Of a stretch of DNA of 64,000 nt, positions 17,169 through 26,810 are shown piece by piece. The position numbers and the translations under genes are program-made. A model generated the notes under the pieces. That model saw only the letters and a list, made by a program, of their open reading frames with translations. It searched no databases and was not told the DNA's origin. Position 1 is the first letter of the stretch. Each line of letters opens with the position of its first letter. This stretch comes from Anaerolineales bacterium (GTDB lineage Bacteria; Chloroflexota; Anaerolineae; Anaerolineales; Villigracilaceae), in the NCBI GenBank assembly GCA_030583905.1, contig CP129481.1:3006136-3070135 (forward strand), given 5' to 3'.

Positions 17169-18488
17169 ATGTGCGACACCCTCATCGCCACAAAATTAGC
17201 TGCCAAGGACGGAGTCGCTGTCTTTGGAAAGAATTCAGACCGCCCGCCGAACGAAGGGCAGTCGATGGTGTATTTTCCCGCCGCAACATATCCAGCGGGA
17301 AGCAAAGTAAAATGCACATATATCGAGATCCCTCAGGTTAAAGAAACGCACGCCGTTCTGCTCTCCAAGCCGTTCTGGATGTGGGGCGGGGAAATGGGCA
17401 TCAACGAACACGGCTTGGTGATCGGAAACGAAGCGATCTATTCCAAAATCCCCGCGAACAAGGAACCTGCACTGCTCGGCATGGACATGCTGCGCGCCGC
17501 GCTTGAGCGCGCCGCCACTCCGCGCGAGGCGATTGACGTCATCGTGGCGTTGCTCGAAGAATTCGGTCAGGGCGGAAACTGTTATTCGCACGGCAACGAG
17601 ATGTATTATCACAACAGTTTCCTGATAGCCAACGCAGACGATGCGTGGGTGCTTGAAACCGTCGATAAACAATGGGCGGCACGGCAGGTCAAGGATGTGT
17701 ACACCATTTCCAATTGCCTGACCATCGGAAACCAATACGATCTTGCATCCAGCGATTTGGTTGACCTTGCCATTCGAAAAGGGATGACCAAATCGAAGAA
17801 TCAGTTCCAGTTCGCCAGCGATTACTCCGACTTCCTTTTCACAACCTTTGCCGACGGGCGTTCGCGCCGCCAGACCACCATCACCGCGCTCGATGCGCAA
17901 AAAGGAAAGATCGGCATCGAGACCATGATCGCAACGCTCCGTCACCACAACGACGAAATTTTCGATCCCAAAAAAGGCATCACCGGTGCGGATGTGTGCA
18001 TGCATGCGGGCTTCGGTCCGGTTCGCATCAGCCAGAGCACGGCATCCATAGCCGCCTATTTGGACAAGAACAACCCGCTCATTTTTGCCACCGGGACATC
18101 CGCCCCGTGCACGAGCATCTTCAAACCCTTCTGGATGGATTGCGCATCCTTCCTGACCGATGAACCTGTCCCGACCTCCCAAGCGGACTCCAACTCCCTG
18201 TTCTGGTCCCATGAACGCCTGCACCGCGCCACGCTGCTCAACTATCCCGAACGCATCAAAACCTACGCATCCGACCGCGATGCGCTGGAGAGAAAATTCA
18301 TCGAAGGCGCTCTGAAACTACACAACTCTCCCGCAAAGGAACGCGAGAAATTCTCCATGCAATGTCTGGCAGAAAGCCGCGCCGCCGAAGCCGAGTGGTT
18401 AAAGCGCGTGGAAACGGTTCCCGCAAAACGATCGCTCCTTTTCTCAATGGCATGGAACGGTTTTAATAAGAAGGCTGGAACAACCTAA
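17169..18488 (+). CDS. Secernin-like peptidase of family C69
   Basis: The protein starts MCDTL: Cys2 is the N-terminal nucleophile expected for Ntn-hydrolases of the C69/secernin group, exposed once the initiator Met is removed. The following VAVFGKNSDRPP and WMWGGEMGINEHGLVIGNEA segments match the family. At 439 residues it is close to secernin length. These enzymes are dipeptidases or acyl-transfer enzymes; the actual substrate is unknown. There is no signal peptide, so it should be cytosolic. It begins 32 bases after the methyltransferase. Confidence 0.87.
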   Translation: MCDTLIATKLAAKDGVAVFGKNSDRPPNEGQSMVYFPAATYPAGSKVKCTYIEIPQVKETHAVLLSKPFWMWGGEMGINEHGLVIGNEAIYSKIPANKEPALLGMDMLRAALERAATPREAIDVIVALLEEFGQGGNCYSHGNEMYYHNSFLIANADDAWVLETVDKQWAARQVKDVYTISNCLTIGNQYDLASSDLVDLAIRKGMTKSKNQFQFASDYSDFLFTTFADGRSRRQTTITALDAQKGKIGIETMIATLRHHNDEIFDPKKGITGADVCMHAGFGPVRISQSTASIAAYLDKNNPLIFATGTSAPCTSIFKPFWMDCASFLTDEPVPTSQADSNSLFWSHERLHRATLLNYPERIKTYASDRDALERKFIEGALKLHNSPAKEREKFSMQCLAESRAAEAEWLKRVETVPAKRSLLFSMAWNGFNKKAGTT

Positions 18489-18539
18489 AATCCGCCGCCC
18501 ATCCTCCAAGCGTGATCGTCGTCGGAAGATAAAGAGAGT

Positions 18540-19178
18540 ATGGAAACACAAAAAAGATCAACAAGGATCTGGGTTATTGTTGGGGGAGTCCTGCTGCTCT
18601 GCCTTTGCCTGGCGGCGATCGTCGTTGGAGGAGCAAGCATATTTCTCTATTTATCGCCCACAACTTCTATTAATTCCACTTCATCGCCAACCGCTCCCGA
18701 TCTCAACGCCCTTGCCACCGCGCAGGAAATGAACGCTCTCTCGGAAGCGCTCGGTATCATCGAATGGAAATTGACACAGGAAATACCCGGTGAAAACCGG
18801 GTTTGCCGCGCCTTCAACGGTCAAAGTTGGAGCGCAACACCCAATGAAGGCATGAACTGCATCTACAACGCATTTCCGGGATCGACCATGGAGGATGTGG
18901 TCACTTCTTTTTTCTCCGATGGGCAATTTTTTGAGAATGAAAGACCGGTCGCTTCGAGTTTGAATATTGAATATGATCATGTTGTGTATATTGGAGAACA
19001 TCCGAACGCCCATACCGTCATTGACCTGCTCATCTTGAAGGATGGGCAGGTGTATTGGGCAAGTGTCAGTGTGGGAACACCCGCAGGGGAGACGCCGGAA
19101 GCGGTGTATCAAAGTTATAATGGCACACTTGAAGTATTCCTTTACGAAGTGATCAAGATCAATCTGAGCCGCAGTTAA
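18540..19178 (+). CDS. Membrane-anchored protein of unknown function
   Basis: One N-terminal transmembrane helix (about residues 11-37, WVIVGGVLLLCLCLAAIVV) is followed by a Thr/Ser/Pro-rich linker and a globular extracytoplasmic domain of about 155 residues with two cysteines (VCRAF, MNCIY) that could pair. The short charged N-terminus predicts an outside C-terminus. I do not recognise the domain. The stop codon shares a base with the start of the next gene, so the two are probably expressed together. Confidence 0.75.
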   Translation: METQKRSTRIWVIVGGVLLLCLCLAAIVVGGASIFLYLSPTTSINSTSSPTAPDLNALATAQEMNALSEALGIIEWKLTQEIPGENRVCRAFNGQSWSATPNEGMNCIYNAFPGSTMEDVVTSFFSDGQFFENERPVASSLNIEYDHVVYIGEHPNAHTVIDLLILKDGQVYWASVSVGTPAGETPEAVYQSYNGTLEVFLYEVIKINLSRS

Positions 19179-19504
19179 TGAAAAATACCTGGCATTCCCT
19201 TCCGCTCGGCGATGGCATGACCGCAGATGAACCATCCGAGGAGATACGCACAGCATTTCGGGCGGCGTTTGCATCCGCAGGCAAACCATCGGATATGGCG
19301 GTCTTTACACGCCACGAATCAGGGCGGTTGCATTGCGAGGTGGTCGCGTATTTCTCGCCGTCTGCGGCAGAGTTGGCGCGGCTTTTCGAAGCAGAATCAT
19401 GCCAAAGACCGTCGCGAGGCGGATTGGGATTGCTGGCAGGAGATGAAAGCAGCTGGTCCATCCTTTTCCCTGAAAATGAAGATCAGCCTCCATTCGAAGG
19501 CTGA
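19178..19504 (+). CDS. Small acidic protein of unknown function
   Basis: A 108-residue cytosolic protein without recognised motifs. It has an ASAGKPSDMAVFTRHESGRLHCEV-like strand pattern preceded by an acidic helix. It overlaps the preceding membrane protein gene by one base (TAATG), indicating translational coupling. It ends shortly before the convergent proline dehydrogenase gene. It may be an accessory of the membrane protein, but nothing proves this. Confidence 0.65.
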   Translation: MKNTWHSLPLGDGMTADEPSEEIRTAFRAAFASAGKPSDMAVFTRHESGRLHCEVVAYFSPSAAELARLFEAESCQRPSRGGLGLLAGDESSWSILFPENEDQPPFEG

Positions 19505-19546
19505 TCCATCATAAAGGTTTGGGGGACAACTCCCCGGTTCGAAAAT

Positions 19547-20512
19547 CTACCCCTTAAAGAAGTTCGAAATAAAGAACCAGATATTGGCGGGACGCTCCGC
19601 AAGGCGGCGCATAAAGTATGGATACCAATGCGTGCCGAATGGGACATACACGCGCACAGGATAACCATCCTTGACAAGTTGTTCCTGTAGATCGCGCCGG
19701 ATGCCATACAGCATTTGGAGTTCCAAGCCGTTCTTTGGCAAACCAACCTTTTGCGCATAACTCTTTGCAAAGGCGATGCGCTTCTCGTCGTGCGTGGCAA
19801 TGGCGGGAATGGGCGGAAAACGCCCGTCATCGCTAAGCCGGGATTGAGTGGCAAGGGCGGTATCGATGAGTATTTTGGAAAGCAGGTCAAAATTGGCATC
19901 CACGTCCGCTTTTTTGGGGAAGGCTTTGTCAGGCGGTTCGCGGTACGCACCCTTCACCAAGCGGATGCACGTGGCTTCCTGCATCATGCGGCGCGTATCC
20001 GCCTCAGCGCGATACAAATAGGATTGCACTGCCATGCCAACGTTATCGTATCCCTTTTCAAGCATGGAGTAATAGAGATTGATGGTCTTGTCGGTGTAGG
20101 GAGTGTCTTCGATGTCGATGCGGATGAAGGTCTTGTTCTGACGCGCGCAGGCGAGGATGCGCTCCAGGTTTTCGGCGCACAGAGTCTCATCCAATCCCAA
20201 GCCGATCTGGGTCAACTTAATGGAGACATTGCCTCGCAGGGACGGATCGGTCCCGAGCGCGTCCAATGTGGCGAAGATGTCATCCGTAGCCTGCTGCGCC
20301 TCTTCGGGCGTGCTGGTATGTTCCCCGAGATGATCGAGCGTGGCATTTATCCCCTTGGCATTCAATTCGCGCACGCTTCGTACAGCGTCTTCCAATTTGG
20401 TTCCAGCAACAAAACGGGATGCGGTGCGCCAGGCAAATCCCCAACTTGTGATCAGTTTCTGCGCCCAGGCGGCTTTGGACAGGTAGATGAGTAATGAGCG
20501 GAGCATATCCAT
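19547..20512 (-). CDS. Proline dehydrogenase
   Basis: A monofunctional FAD-dependent enzyme (321 residues) that oxidises proline to pyrroline-5-carboxylate. The signatures are IRLVKGAYREP, the FIRIDIEDTPYTD strand and the C-terminal block with YGIRRDLQEQL followed by RVYVPFGTHWYPYFMRRLAERP, which binds substrate and FAD. No P5C dehydrogenase gene is in the window, so the second step must be encoded elsewhere. The gene is divergent from the beta-lactamase-like gene, with their regulatory regions in about 100 shared bases. Confidence 0.93.
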   Translation of the reverse strand: MDMLRSLLIYLSKAAWAQKLITSWGFAWRTASRFVAGTKLEDAVRSVRELNAKGINATLDHLGEHTSTPEEAQQATDDIFATLDALGTDPSLRGNVSIKLTQIGLGLDETLCAENLERILACARQNKTFIRIDIEDTPYTDKTINLYYSMLEKGYDNVGMAVQSYLYRAEADTRRMMQEATCIRLVKGAYREPPDKAFPKKADVDANFDLLSKILIDTALATQSRLSDDGRFPPIPAIATHDEKRIAFAKSYAQKVGLPKNGLELQMLYGIRRDLQEQLVKDGYPVRVYVPFGTHWYPYFMRRLAERPANIWFFISNFFKG

Positions 20513-20615
20513 CCTTTTGATGAGATGTATTAATCCGGTACTAATTCTAGCACATGCGCCCCATTTCCGTATGTTATACTTTTTGCGTGATTTTTGTCAT
20601 GTCTTCGGAGGCAGT

Positions 20616-22112
20616 TTGAGAAACCGAAATACCAATATCATCCTTCGGGGTGTGTCAATTTTATTCCTGACCGCCGCGCTTATCCTCACAATTACATCCC
20701 TGATCGCCTACAGCCGCCAGAGAAACAGCTACCCCGCCGGCATGACCATTGCCGGCGTGCCCGTTGGCGGCTTGTCGCCCGCGCAGGCATCGCAGCGCCT
20801 GCTGGAAGTGTACACATCGCCGGTGGAGATCCGCTACGACAATGCCATCGTCCACATCGATCCCGGCACGGTCGGCTTTCAGATCGACGTGGAAACCATG
20901 CTCGCCGCCGCCGACCTGACCCGCACGGGCGGTTCATTCTGGGCCGGATTCTGGGATTTCATCTGGAATCGTTCCCCCGCTGAGAGTCAGATTCCATTAA
21001 GCGCTTCCATTTCGGAAGAACGATTGCGCGAATTCCTGCAAAACGAGATTTCCTCGCGCTACGACCAGCCGCCCGAACCTGCGCAGCCGGTTCCCGGCGG
21101 GACCTCCTTCCTGGCTGGCGCTCCCGGTCAGACTCTCGACCTCGACCGCGCCGTCCTGCTCATTACCGACGCTTTACGCTCCCCATCGAGCCGTTCGGTA
21201 GCACTTTCCTTTACGCGCAGTGCCGCCGCCAGACCCACCATCGAAAATCTTGAGATCCTGCTCAAGCAGATCGTCACCACCTCCAATTTTGACGGCTTGA
21301 TCGGTTTTTACATGATGGACCTGCAGACCGGGCAGGAAATCCATTTCACGATGAACAACAAGCAGGAGATCCCATCCGAACCGGACCTTGCCTTCACAGC
21401 ATCCAGCACCATCAAGGTTCCAGTCGTGGCATCCTACTTGATCAACCAGGGCAGTGATCTCGATCCCGTCACCGCGGATGTAATCCTGCGCACGCTGGGC
21501 AGGTCAGACAACTCCGCCACCGACCTTGTGCTTGAGCGCATCGACCCGTTCAACGGTCCGTTGATCGTGACGCGGGATATGGAAGCCATCGGCTTGGAAA
21601 GCACTTTCCTTGGCGGTATGTTCTATCTCGGCGCGCCGAATCTGCTGCCCGGACGTATCACCCCCGGCAACTCACGCACAGACATTTCCACCTCGCCCGA
21701 TTCCTATTCGCAGACCACACCTTCTGAAATGGGCATCCTGCTGGCAGATATTTATCATTGCGCCCAGAATGGCGGCGGCGCGTTGATCGCCGCGTTTCCA
21801 GACAAGATCAACCCGGCAACCTGCCAACTGTTGATCGATTTCATGGCGCAGGACAAACTTGGCGCGCTCATTCAGGGCGGCGTACCGGATGGGACCTTCG
21901 TACCGCACAAGCATGGATATGTCCTGTCGCCCCGCGACGGCGTGATGCACGACACCAGCGACGTCGGCATTGTGTATTCCCCCGGCGGGAATTTCGTGTT
22001 GTCCATTTATACCTATCACCCAGTGCAGAATATCTGGGATATCACCAATCCGCTTTTCGTGAGGCTTACGGAGGCGGTGTACAACTACTTCAACATCACG
22101 GTCCAATCATGA
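20616..22112 (+). CDS. Beta-lactamase/transpeptidase-like serine hydrolase with N-terminal membrane anchor
   Basis: A class A-like penicillin-interacting fold occupies about residues 215-498: SxxK with Ser264 and Lys267 in TASSTIKV, SDN at 296-298, and HKHG where KTG is expected. Residues about 35-205 look like a YoaR/VanW-associated peptidoglycan-binding domain (GMTIAGVPVGGLSP). One transmembrane helix lies near residues 10-32. It probably acts on cell-wall peptides outside the membrane or is a degenerate beta-lactamase. The start is set at TTG, which has GGAGG four bases before it; an ATG 45 bases earlier lacks any ribosome site. A strong terminator follows. Confidence 0.85.
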   Translation: MRNRNTNIILRGVSILFLTAALILTITSLIAYSRQRNSYPAGMTIAGVPVGGLSPAQASQRLLEVYTSPVEIRYDNAIVHIDPGTVGFQIDVETMLAAADLTRTGGSFWAGFWDFIWNRSPAESQIPLSASISEERLREFLQNEISSRYDQPPEPAQPVPGGTSFLAGAPGQTLDLDRAVLLITDALRSPSSRSVALSFTRSAAARPTIENLEILLKQIVTTSNFDGLIGFYMMDLQTGQEIHFTMNNKQEIPSEPDLAFTASSTIKVPVVASYLINQGSDLDPVTADVILRTLGRSDNSATDLVLERIDPFNGPLIVTRDMEAIGLESTFLGGMFYLGAPNLLPGRITPGNSRTDISTSPDSYSQTTPSEMGILLADIYHCAQNGGGALIAAFPDKINPATCQLLIDFMAQDKLGALIQGGVPDGTFVPHKHGYVLSPRDGVMHDTSDVGIVYSPGGNFVLSIYTYHPVQNIWDITNPLFVRLTEAVYNYFNITVQS

Positions 22113-22118
22113 CCAGAC

Positions 22119-22160
22119 AACCCGTTTTCTGTCAAAAGCATGAAAACGGGTTGTTTTTTT
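22119..22160 (+). terminator. Rho-independent terminator of the serine hydrolase gene
   Basis: An 11-bp perfect stem (AACCCGTTTTC with GAAAACGGGTT) around a 12-base loop is followed by G and seven T residues, six bases after the stop codon. Confidence 0.92.
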
Positions 22161-22171
22161 GATACTTCGTA

Positions 22172-22184
22172 TATAATTCAGCCC
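22172..22184 (+). promoter_or_regulatory. Promoter giving a leaderless mRNA
   Basis: A perfect TATAAT is followed after 7 bases by the ATG of the coiled-coil zinc-ribbon gene, so the transcription start should fall on or beside the A of the start codon. No ribosome site is present. It lies directly after a strong terminator, so this is where a new operon begins. Confidence 0.6.
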
Positions 22185-22886
22185 ATGAGCGCATCGCTGG
22201 GACTTTACCGCCTGCAACAAGTGGACCGTCAGATGGATCGTGCCCTTGCACAATTGGAGACCATCCGCAAGACGCTGGAGAACGATGCCGAGCTAAAATC
22301 TGCGCTTGCCCGCCACGAAAAAGCACAGTCCGAAAACCATCGCGCGCTCCATGAAATGAAGAACGCCGAAGCCGAAGTGGACGCGCAAAAGATCAAGATC
22401 GAACAAGCCGAGTCCAGCCTGTATGGCGGGAACGTGAAAAACCCCAAGGAACTACAAGACCTGCAAAAAGAGGTCGCATCGCTGAAAAAACATCTCGGTA
22501 CGCTCGAGGAACGGCAATTGGAGTCCATGCTCAAAGCCGAATCCGCTGAAAACGAATTGCAGGAAGCAAAGACCGCGCTCGAACTCATGCAGGCGCGGCT
22601 TGGCAATGAGCACAAAAAATTGATCGACGAACGATCATCGCTTGCAAAACAGTTGGAGAGCCTGACAGAAGAGCGCGAGGCTGCCCTTGCCCCCATCGAT
22701 GCTGCGCTGCTTCGATCGTATGAATACCTCCGCCAGCAAAAACGCGGCGTGGCAGTCACCGACGTTGACGATGGAGCCTGCGCATCCTGCGGTACCACGA
22801 TCAATGCGGCGCTCCAACAGAACGCACGCTCCCAAAAGCAGCTTGCCCATTGTCCTTCATGCGGACGCATCCTGTTTGCAAATTAA
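22185..22886 (+). CDS. Coiled-coil protein with C4 zinc-ribbon domain
   Basis: The first ~175 residues are a long charged helix pair typical of the CT398/FlgZ-like group (repeated heptads rich in Glu, Lys, Ala and Leu, with a central GGNVKNPKEL turn). The C-terminal 50 residues hold CASC and CPSC, a four-cysteine zinc ribbon. Members are thought to bind nucleic acids or partner proteins; no precise role is known. It is followed after 6 bases by the NACHT gene and appears to be the first gene of a long operon. Confidence 0.88.
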   Translation: MSASLGLYRLQQVDRQMDRALAQLETIRKTLENDAELKSALARHEKAQSENHRALHEMKNAEAEVDAQKIKIEQAESSLYGGNVKNPKELQDLQKEVASLKKHLGTLEERQLESMLKAESAENELQEAKTALELMQARLGNEHKKLIDERSSLAKQLESLTEEREAALAPIDAALLRSYEYLRQQKRGVAVTDVDDGACASCGTTINAALQQNARSQKQLAHCPSCGRILFAN

Positions 22887-22892
22887 CCATCC

Positions 22893-25442
22893 ATGTTCCA
22901 GTTTGCACTTGACCCCTTCTCCTTCTTTATCGGCTTCGCAACCGCCTCCATTTTCTGGCTTCTGGTTGCCCGCGGACGTCCGCTGTGGGAGGAGATTCGC
23001 GCAAACTGGCGCGAAAGACGCGAAGCCGCACAGACCCGCAAAACAAGCACGGTGGAAGAAAATCACCGCCGCATCACATTACGCCGCGCGCAGGGGATGC
23101 ATATCGCCGCGCAACTCTTCGCGCTGGACGAGATTGTCCAGGAACCGATGCTCCTTGTCCCGCCGCAAGTGGTGGAACCCGGCACGCCGCCCAACTTCGA
23201 AGACGTCATCACGCAAACCCTGCCCTATCTGCCAGCCTGGTCCGAAATTGCCGCCGCCTATCAACCGCAAACATTTACCCTGCCGCAGGCACTGGCGGGA
23301 AATTCCAACCTCGTCATCATCGGACAGCCCGGCATCGGGAAAACCGTGGCTTTGGCTTACCTCGCAAGCCTCGCCGCGAATCGGAGCGAAAAGCTGGGTG
23401 CGTTGCAGGATTTCATTCCCTTCCTCGTCCATGTCGCGGATTTAAACCTGCCCGTCAAGGATGCGAAGCATGTTATCGATCCGTTGGTCGAATCCGCATC
23501 CGAGCACGCGCCCGTACTCGATCTTGGACGCATTCCCAACTTTATTCAAAACACATTCAAGCACGGCAAAGCCCTTCTGCTCGTGGATGGATATGATGAG
23601 ATCACGCCGCAGGAACAACAGGCAGTCTCCGAGTATCTCAAACTTGTTCTGCAAACCCACCCGGAGACTCGCATCGTCACGACCGGCGCGCCGGAATATC
23701 TGGATGGTCTCATTCCCCTCGGCTTTGCGCCGCTCGCCTTGTGTGGCTGGTCTGAACGGCAAAATCACAAATTCATCGAACACTGGGGGCAGCTTTGGTC
23801 CGATACCGTCGCACTGGATATCGTGTCCGAGACCGCACCTGAACAGGTGGACCCGCTTCTGCTTAACTCATGGCTGAGTGCCGGAAATTTGAATTTATCT
23901 CCCCTTGAACTGACGCTTAAAGTTTGGGCGGCGTATGCGGGAGACAGCCTCGGACCGCACGTGCTGGACGCGATCTCCACTCACATCCGGCGTATCGCGC
24001 CAGCCAATACACCGCTCGCCGCATTGGAAACGCTTGCCATGCAGGCGATGCTGAGTGCCGAACCGGTCTTCGATCCGCGCAAGGCGCGCGGCTGGGTCAA
24101 GTCGTTTGAGGTGGTGGATGAAGCACAGGAAGACGAATCCGCTGAAAGTCCGGTGAACGAGGCGGCAGAACCATCCGAAGCAGGAGAAGAGACCAAGCCC
24201 AAAAAGGGGAAAAAGGTCGAGAAGGTTTCCACTCCCTCCAGCGGTTTGCTTGGGAAGATGGCTGCCAGCGGCTTGTTGATATCCTATCGCAACAATAAGA
24301 TGCGGTTTGTGCATCCCGTGTTTGCGGGCTATCTGGCTGGACATGCGCTAACGACCTACAACGCAGAAGAGTCCATTCTCAACCAGCCCGATTGGATCGG
24401 GAAATATCTGGCGATGCGTTATTTCGCCGCGCACGGCGACGCCGGAAAACTGGTGCAAGCATTGCTCGAATTTTCGCGCCTGCCCATGCACCGACCCTTG
24501 CTTGCCGCGGCGCGCTTCCTGCGGGATGCGCCCCGCAATGCTTCATGGCGCAGTAAGATGTTCGGGACGCTTGCCGCCATCCTGCAAACGGAGGGAATCC
24601 CTCTCAGCTTGCGCGGACAAGCCATGGCGGCATTCGTATACAGCAACGATCCCAGCGCTGCAAATTTGTTCCGCCAGTTCGCCACTTCCATGTCGTTCGA
24701 GCTTGTCCATCTCTCCGTTCTGGGTCTGGGAGCCATCCGCGATGCCAAAGCAGTAAAGGTACTGGAAAACGCGATGCAAGCGCCAAGTCTGTCGGTGCGG
24801 CGCGCCGCCTGCATGGCGCTGGTCGCTGTCGGCACGAACGAGGCGCTGGAAACTGTCGCGCAGACGCTTCTGCACGGTGATGAGGACATCCGCCGCGCCG
24901 CCGGTGAAGCGCTGGCGAACGATCCGCATGAAGGTCATGCCATGCTGAAGGACGGCATCACCATCAACGACATTCTTCTGCGCCGCGCAACTGTCTATGG
25001 ACTGGGACGCATCCACGAAGATTGGGCAGTCGAGATGCTGCAGCGCGCGCAGATCGAAGACGACCAGTGGGTTGTCCGCAACGCCGCTACCGAAGTGCTG
25101 GATGCAAAGGCGAACACCCAGGCGCTGGCGCCGACCAAACTCAAGCCGCCACACGAATCTCCGTGGCTGCTTGAGTTCGCCGCCAAGAACGGCATGGGCA
25201 TTTCACCCGGCGTCCCCGCAACGGACATTCTTTTGCTGGCGCTTAAGAGCGAAGACCCGGATGCGCGAATCGCCAGCCTGCCCTATTTGAAATTCACGCC
25301 TTCCGAAGGCGTTATCGCACAAATGTATGATGCGATGTACAAGGACGATCCCGAACTGCGGGAGTACGCCTATCACACCTTATGGGAGGTCGGCGCTTCG
25401 GGCGTCAAACTCCCTGACCCAAGCGAATTTGGACTAGGATAA
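22893..25442 (+). CDS. Membrane-anchored NACHT-type STAND NTPase with HEAT repeats
   Basis: An N-terminal transmembrane helix (about residues 7-27) is followed by a charged stretch and a NACHT-like ATPase: Walker A GQPGIGKT at 144-151 and Walker B LLLVDGYDE at 228-236, the typical D-G-x-D-E form. A lysine/glutamate-rich low-complexity insert lies near 410-455. The last ~300 residues contain HEAT-like helical repeats (SVRRAACMALVAVG, DIRRAAGEALAND). STAND proteins act as signal-responsive switches, and bacterial NACHT proteins include antiphage sensors, but this one sits in a metabolic operon, 3 bases before ssnA. The role is therefore open. Confidence 0.87.
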   Translation: MFQFALDPFSFFIGFATASIFWLLVARGRPLWEEIRANWRERREAAQTRKTSTVEENHRRITLRRAQGMHIAAQLFALDEIVQEPMLLVPPQVVEPGTPPNFEDVITQTLPYLPAWSEIAAAYQPQTFTLPQALAGNSNLVIIGQPGIGKTVALAYLASLAANRSEKLGALQDFIPFLVHVADLNLPVKDAKHVIDPLVESASEHAPVLDLGRIPNFIQNTFKHGKALLLVDGYDEITPQEQQAVSEYLKLVLQTHPETRIVTTGAPEYLDGLIPLGFAPLALCGWSERQNHKFIEHWGQLWSDTVALDIVSETAPEQVDPLLLNSWLSAGNLNLSPLELTLKVWAAYAGDSLGPHVLDAISTHIRRIAPANTPLAALETLAMQAMLSAEPVFDPRKARGWVKSFEVVDEAQEDESAESPVNEAAEPSEAGEETKPKKGKKVEKVSTPSSGLLGKMAASGLLISYRNNKMRFVHPVFAGYLAGHALTTYNAEESILNQPDWIGKYLAMRYFAAHGDAGKLVQALLEFSRLPMHRPLLAAARFLRDAPRNASWRSKMFGTLAAILQTEGIPLSLRGQAMAAFVYSNDPSAANLFRQFATSMSFELVHLSVLGLGAIRDAKAVKVLENAMQAPSLSVRRAACMALVAVGTNEALETVAQTLLHGDEDIRRAAGEALANDPHEGHAMLKDGITINDILLRRATVYGLGRIHEDWAVEMLQRAQIEDDQWVVRNAATEVLDAKANTQALAPTKLKPPHESPWLLEFAAKNGMGISPGVPATDILLLALKSEDPDARIASLPYLKFTPSEGVIAQMYDAMYKDDPELREYAYHTLWEVGASGVKLPDPSEFGLG

Positions 25443-25445
25443 ACC

Positions 25446-26798
25446 ATGCTCATAACAAATGCCAACATCATCACCTGGGAAACGCCCAACCGCGTCCTGT
25501 CGAACCATGCCATTCTCATTGAAGGAGGGCGCATCAAAGAGATCGGGACGACAAGATCCCTGACCACGAAGCACCCAAAAGCAAAAACGATGGATGCCGG
25601 CGGTCAATACGTCATGCCGGGCGGAATCTGCGCGCACACCCATTTCTACGGCGCCTTCGCACGCGGAATGGCGATCCCCGGTCCTGCACCGAAGGATTTC
25701 CCGGAGATCCTGCAAAAGTTGTGGTGGCCCCTTGACCGTTCGCTCGACGCGGAAGGCGTGCGCTATTCGGCGCTGGTCTGTCTCGTGGATGCGATCAAGC
25801 ACGGCACGACCACGCTCATCGACCATCACGCTTCGCCCAATTTCATCGACGGCTCGCTCGACATCATCGCCGACGCCGTGGATAAGAGTGGTCTGCGCGG
25901 CGTGTTGTGCTATGAAGTGACCGACCGTGACGGGGTCGAAAAAGCCAATGCGGGCATCAACGAGAACGTGCGTTTTCTCAAGCGTCTTGCCGCGGATCCG
26001 CATCCGCGTCTTGCCGGGACCTTCGGCTTGCACGCCAGCCTGACGCTTTCCGGTGCCACCCTGCAGGCGTGCCGCGCCGCCGCCCCCGAAGGGACGGGCT
26101 TTCACGTCCACACCGCCGAGCATGAATCGGATGAATATGACAGCCTGCAAAGATCCAACATGCGCGTCATCGATCGCCTGCAAAAGCACAACATTCTTGG
26201 ACCGAAAACCATCACCGCACATGGCGTCCATTTTGATGCGCGTGAAATGGAGATTTTGAAAGAGACCGAAACCTGGCTTTCCCATCAGCCGCGCTCGAAC
26301 ATGAACAATGGCGTCGGCGTGGCGCAGATCGAATCCATGCTGAGGATGAGCATCAAGGTCTGTCTCGGCAACGACGGCTTCACAAACTCGATGTGGGATG
26401 AATGGAAGACCGCCTATCTCCTGCACAAGATCCACCACCGCGATCCGCGCCGCATGGGCGGATATGACGTCCAGCAAATGGCGATCTACAACAATTCTGC
26501 GCTGGCAGGCGTCTTTTTCCCCGACGCTTCGATCGGGCAGATCGTCCCCGGCGCCGCCGCGGACTTGATCTTTGTGGACTACCATCCCTTCACCCCGCTG
26601 ACCGATGGCAACCTGCCCTGGCACATCATTTTCGGCTTCCAGCAAAGCATGGTCACCTCCACGATGGTGGCGGGCAAGTTCTTGATGAAGAACCGCGAAC
26701 TGCTCACGCTCGATGAAGCTGAGATCGCTGCACGCGCACGCGAGATCGCTCCGCGCATTTGGAAAAGATACGAAGAGGAAGTTGGGAAAATTCTGTAA
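25446..26798 (+). CDS. ssnA: SsnA-like amidohydrolase
   Basis: An amidohydrolase-superfamily enzyme of 450 residues with the metal ligands HTHF after MPGGICA, HTAEH, THxVH-type ITAHGVHFD and the late Asp in LGNDGF. It resembles SsnA, the putative aminohydrolase next to xdhD/ygfK in E. coli, and more distantly chlorohydrolase/guanine-deaminase-type enzymes. A role in hydrolytic deamination of a purine-like compound is plausible. Mo-hydroxylase genes of the same kind of locus occur 7-15 kb downstream. The NACHT gene is 3 bases upstream and the F420 reductase 12 bases downstream. Confidence 0.85.
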   Translation: MLITNANIITWETPNRVLSNHAILIEGGRIKEIGTTRSLTTKHPKAKTMDAGGQYVMPGGICAHTHFYGAFARGMAIPGPAPKDFPEILQKLWWPLDRSLDAEGVRYSALVCLVDAIKHGTTTLIDHHASPNFIDGSLDIIADAVDKSGLRGVLCYEVTDRDGVEKANAGINENVRFLKRLAADPHPRLAGTFGLHASLTLSGATLQACRAAAPEGTGFHVHTAEHESDEYDSLQRSNMRVIDRLQKHNILGPKTITAHGVHFDAREMEILKETETWLSHQPRSNMNNGVGVAQIESMLRMSIKVCLGNDGFTNSMWDEWKTAYLLHKIHHRDPRRMGGYDVQQMAIYNNSALAGVFFPDASIGQIVPGAAADLIFVDYHPFTPLTDGNLPWHIIFGFQQSMVTSTMVAGKFLMKNRELLTLDEAEIAARAREIAPRIWKRYEEEVGKIL

Positions 26799-26810
26799 AC
26801 CGGAGAAACC

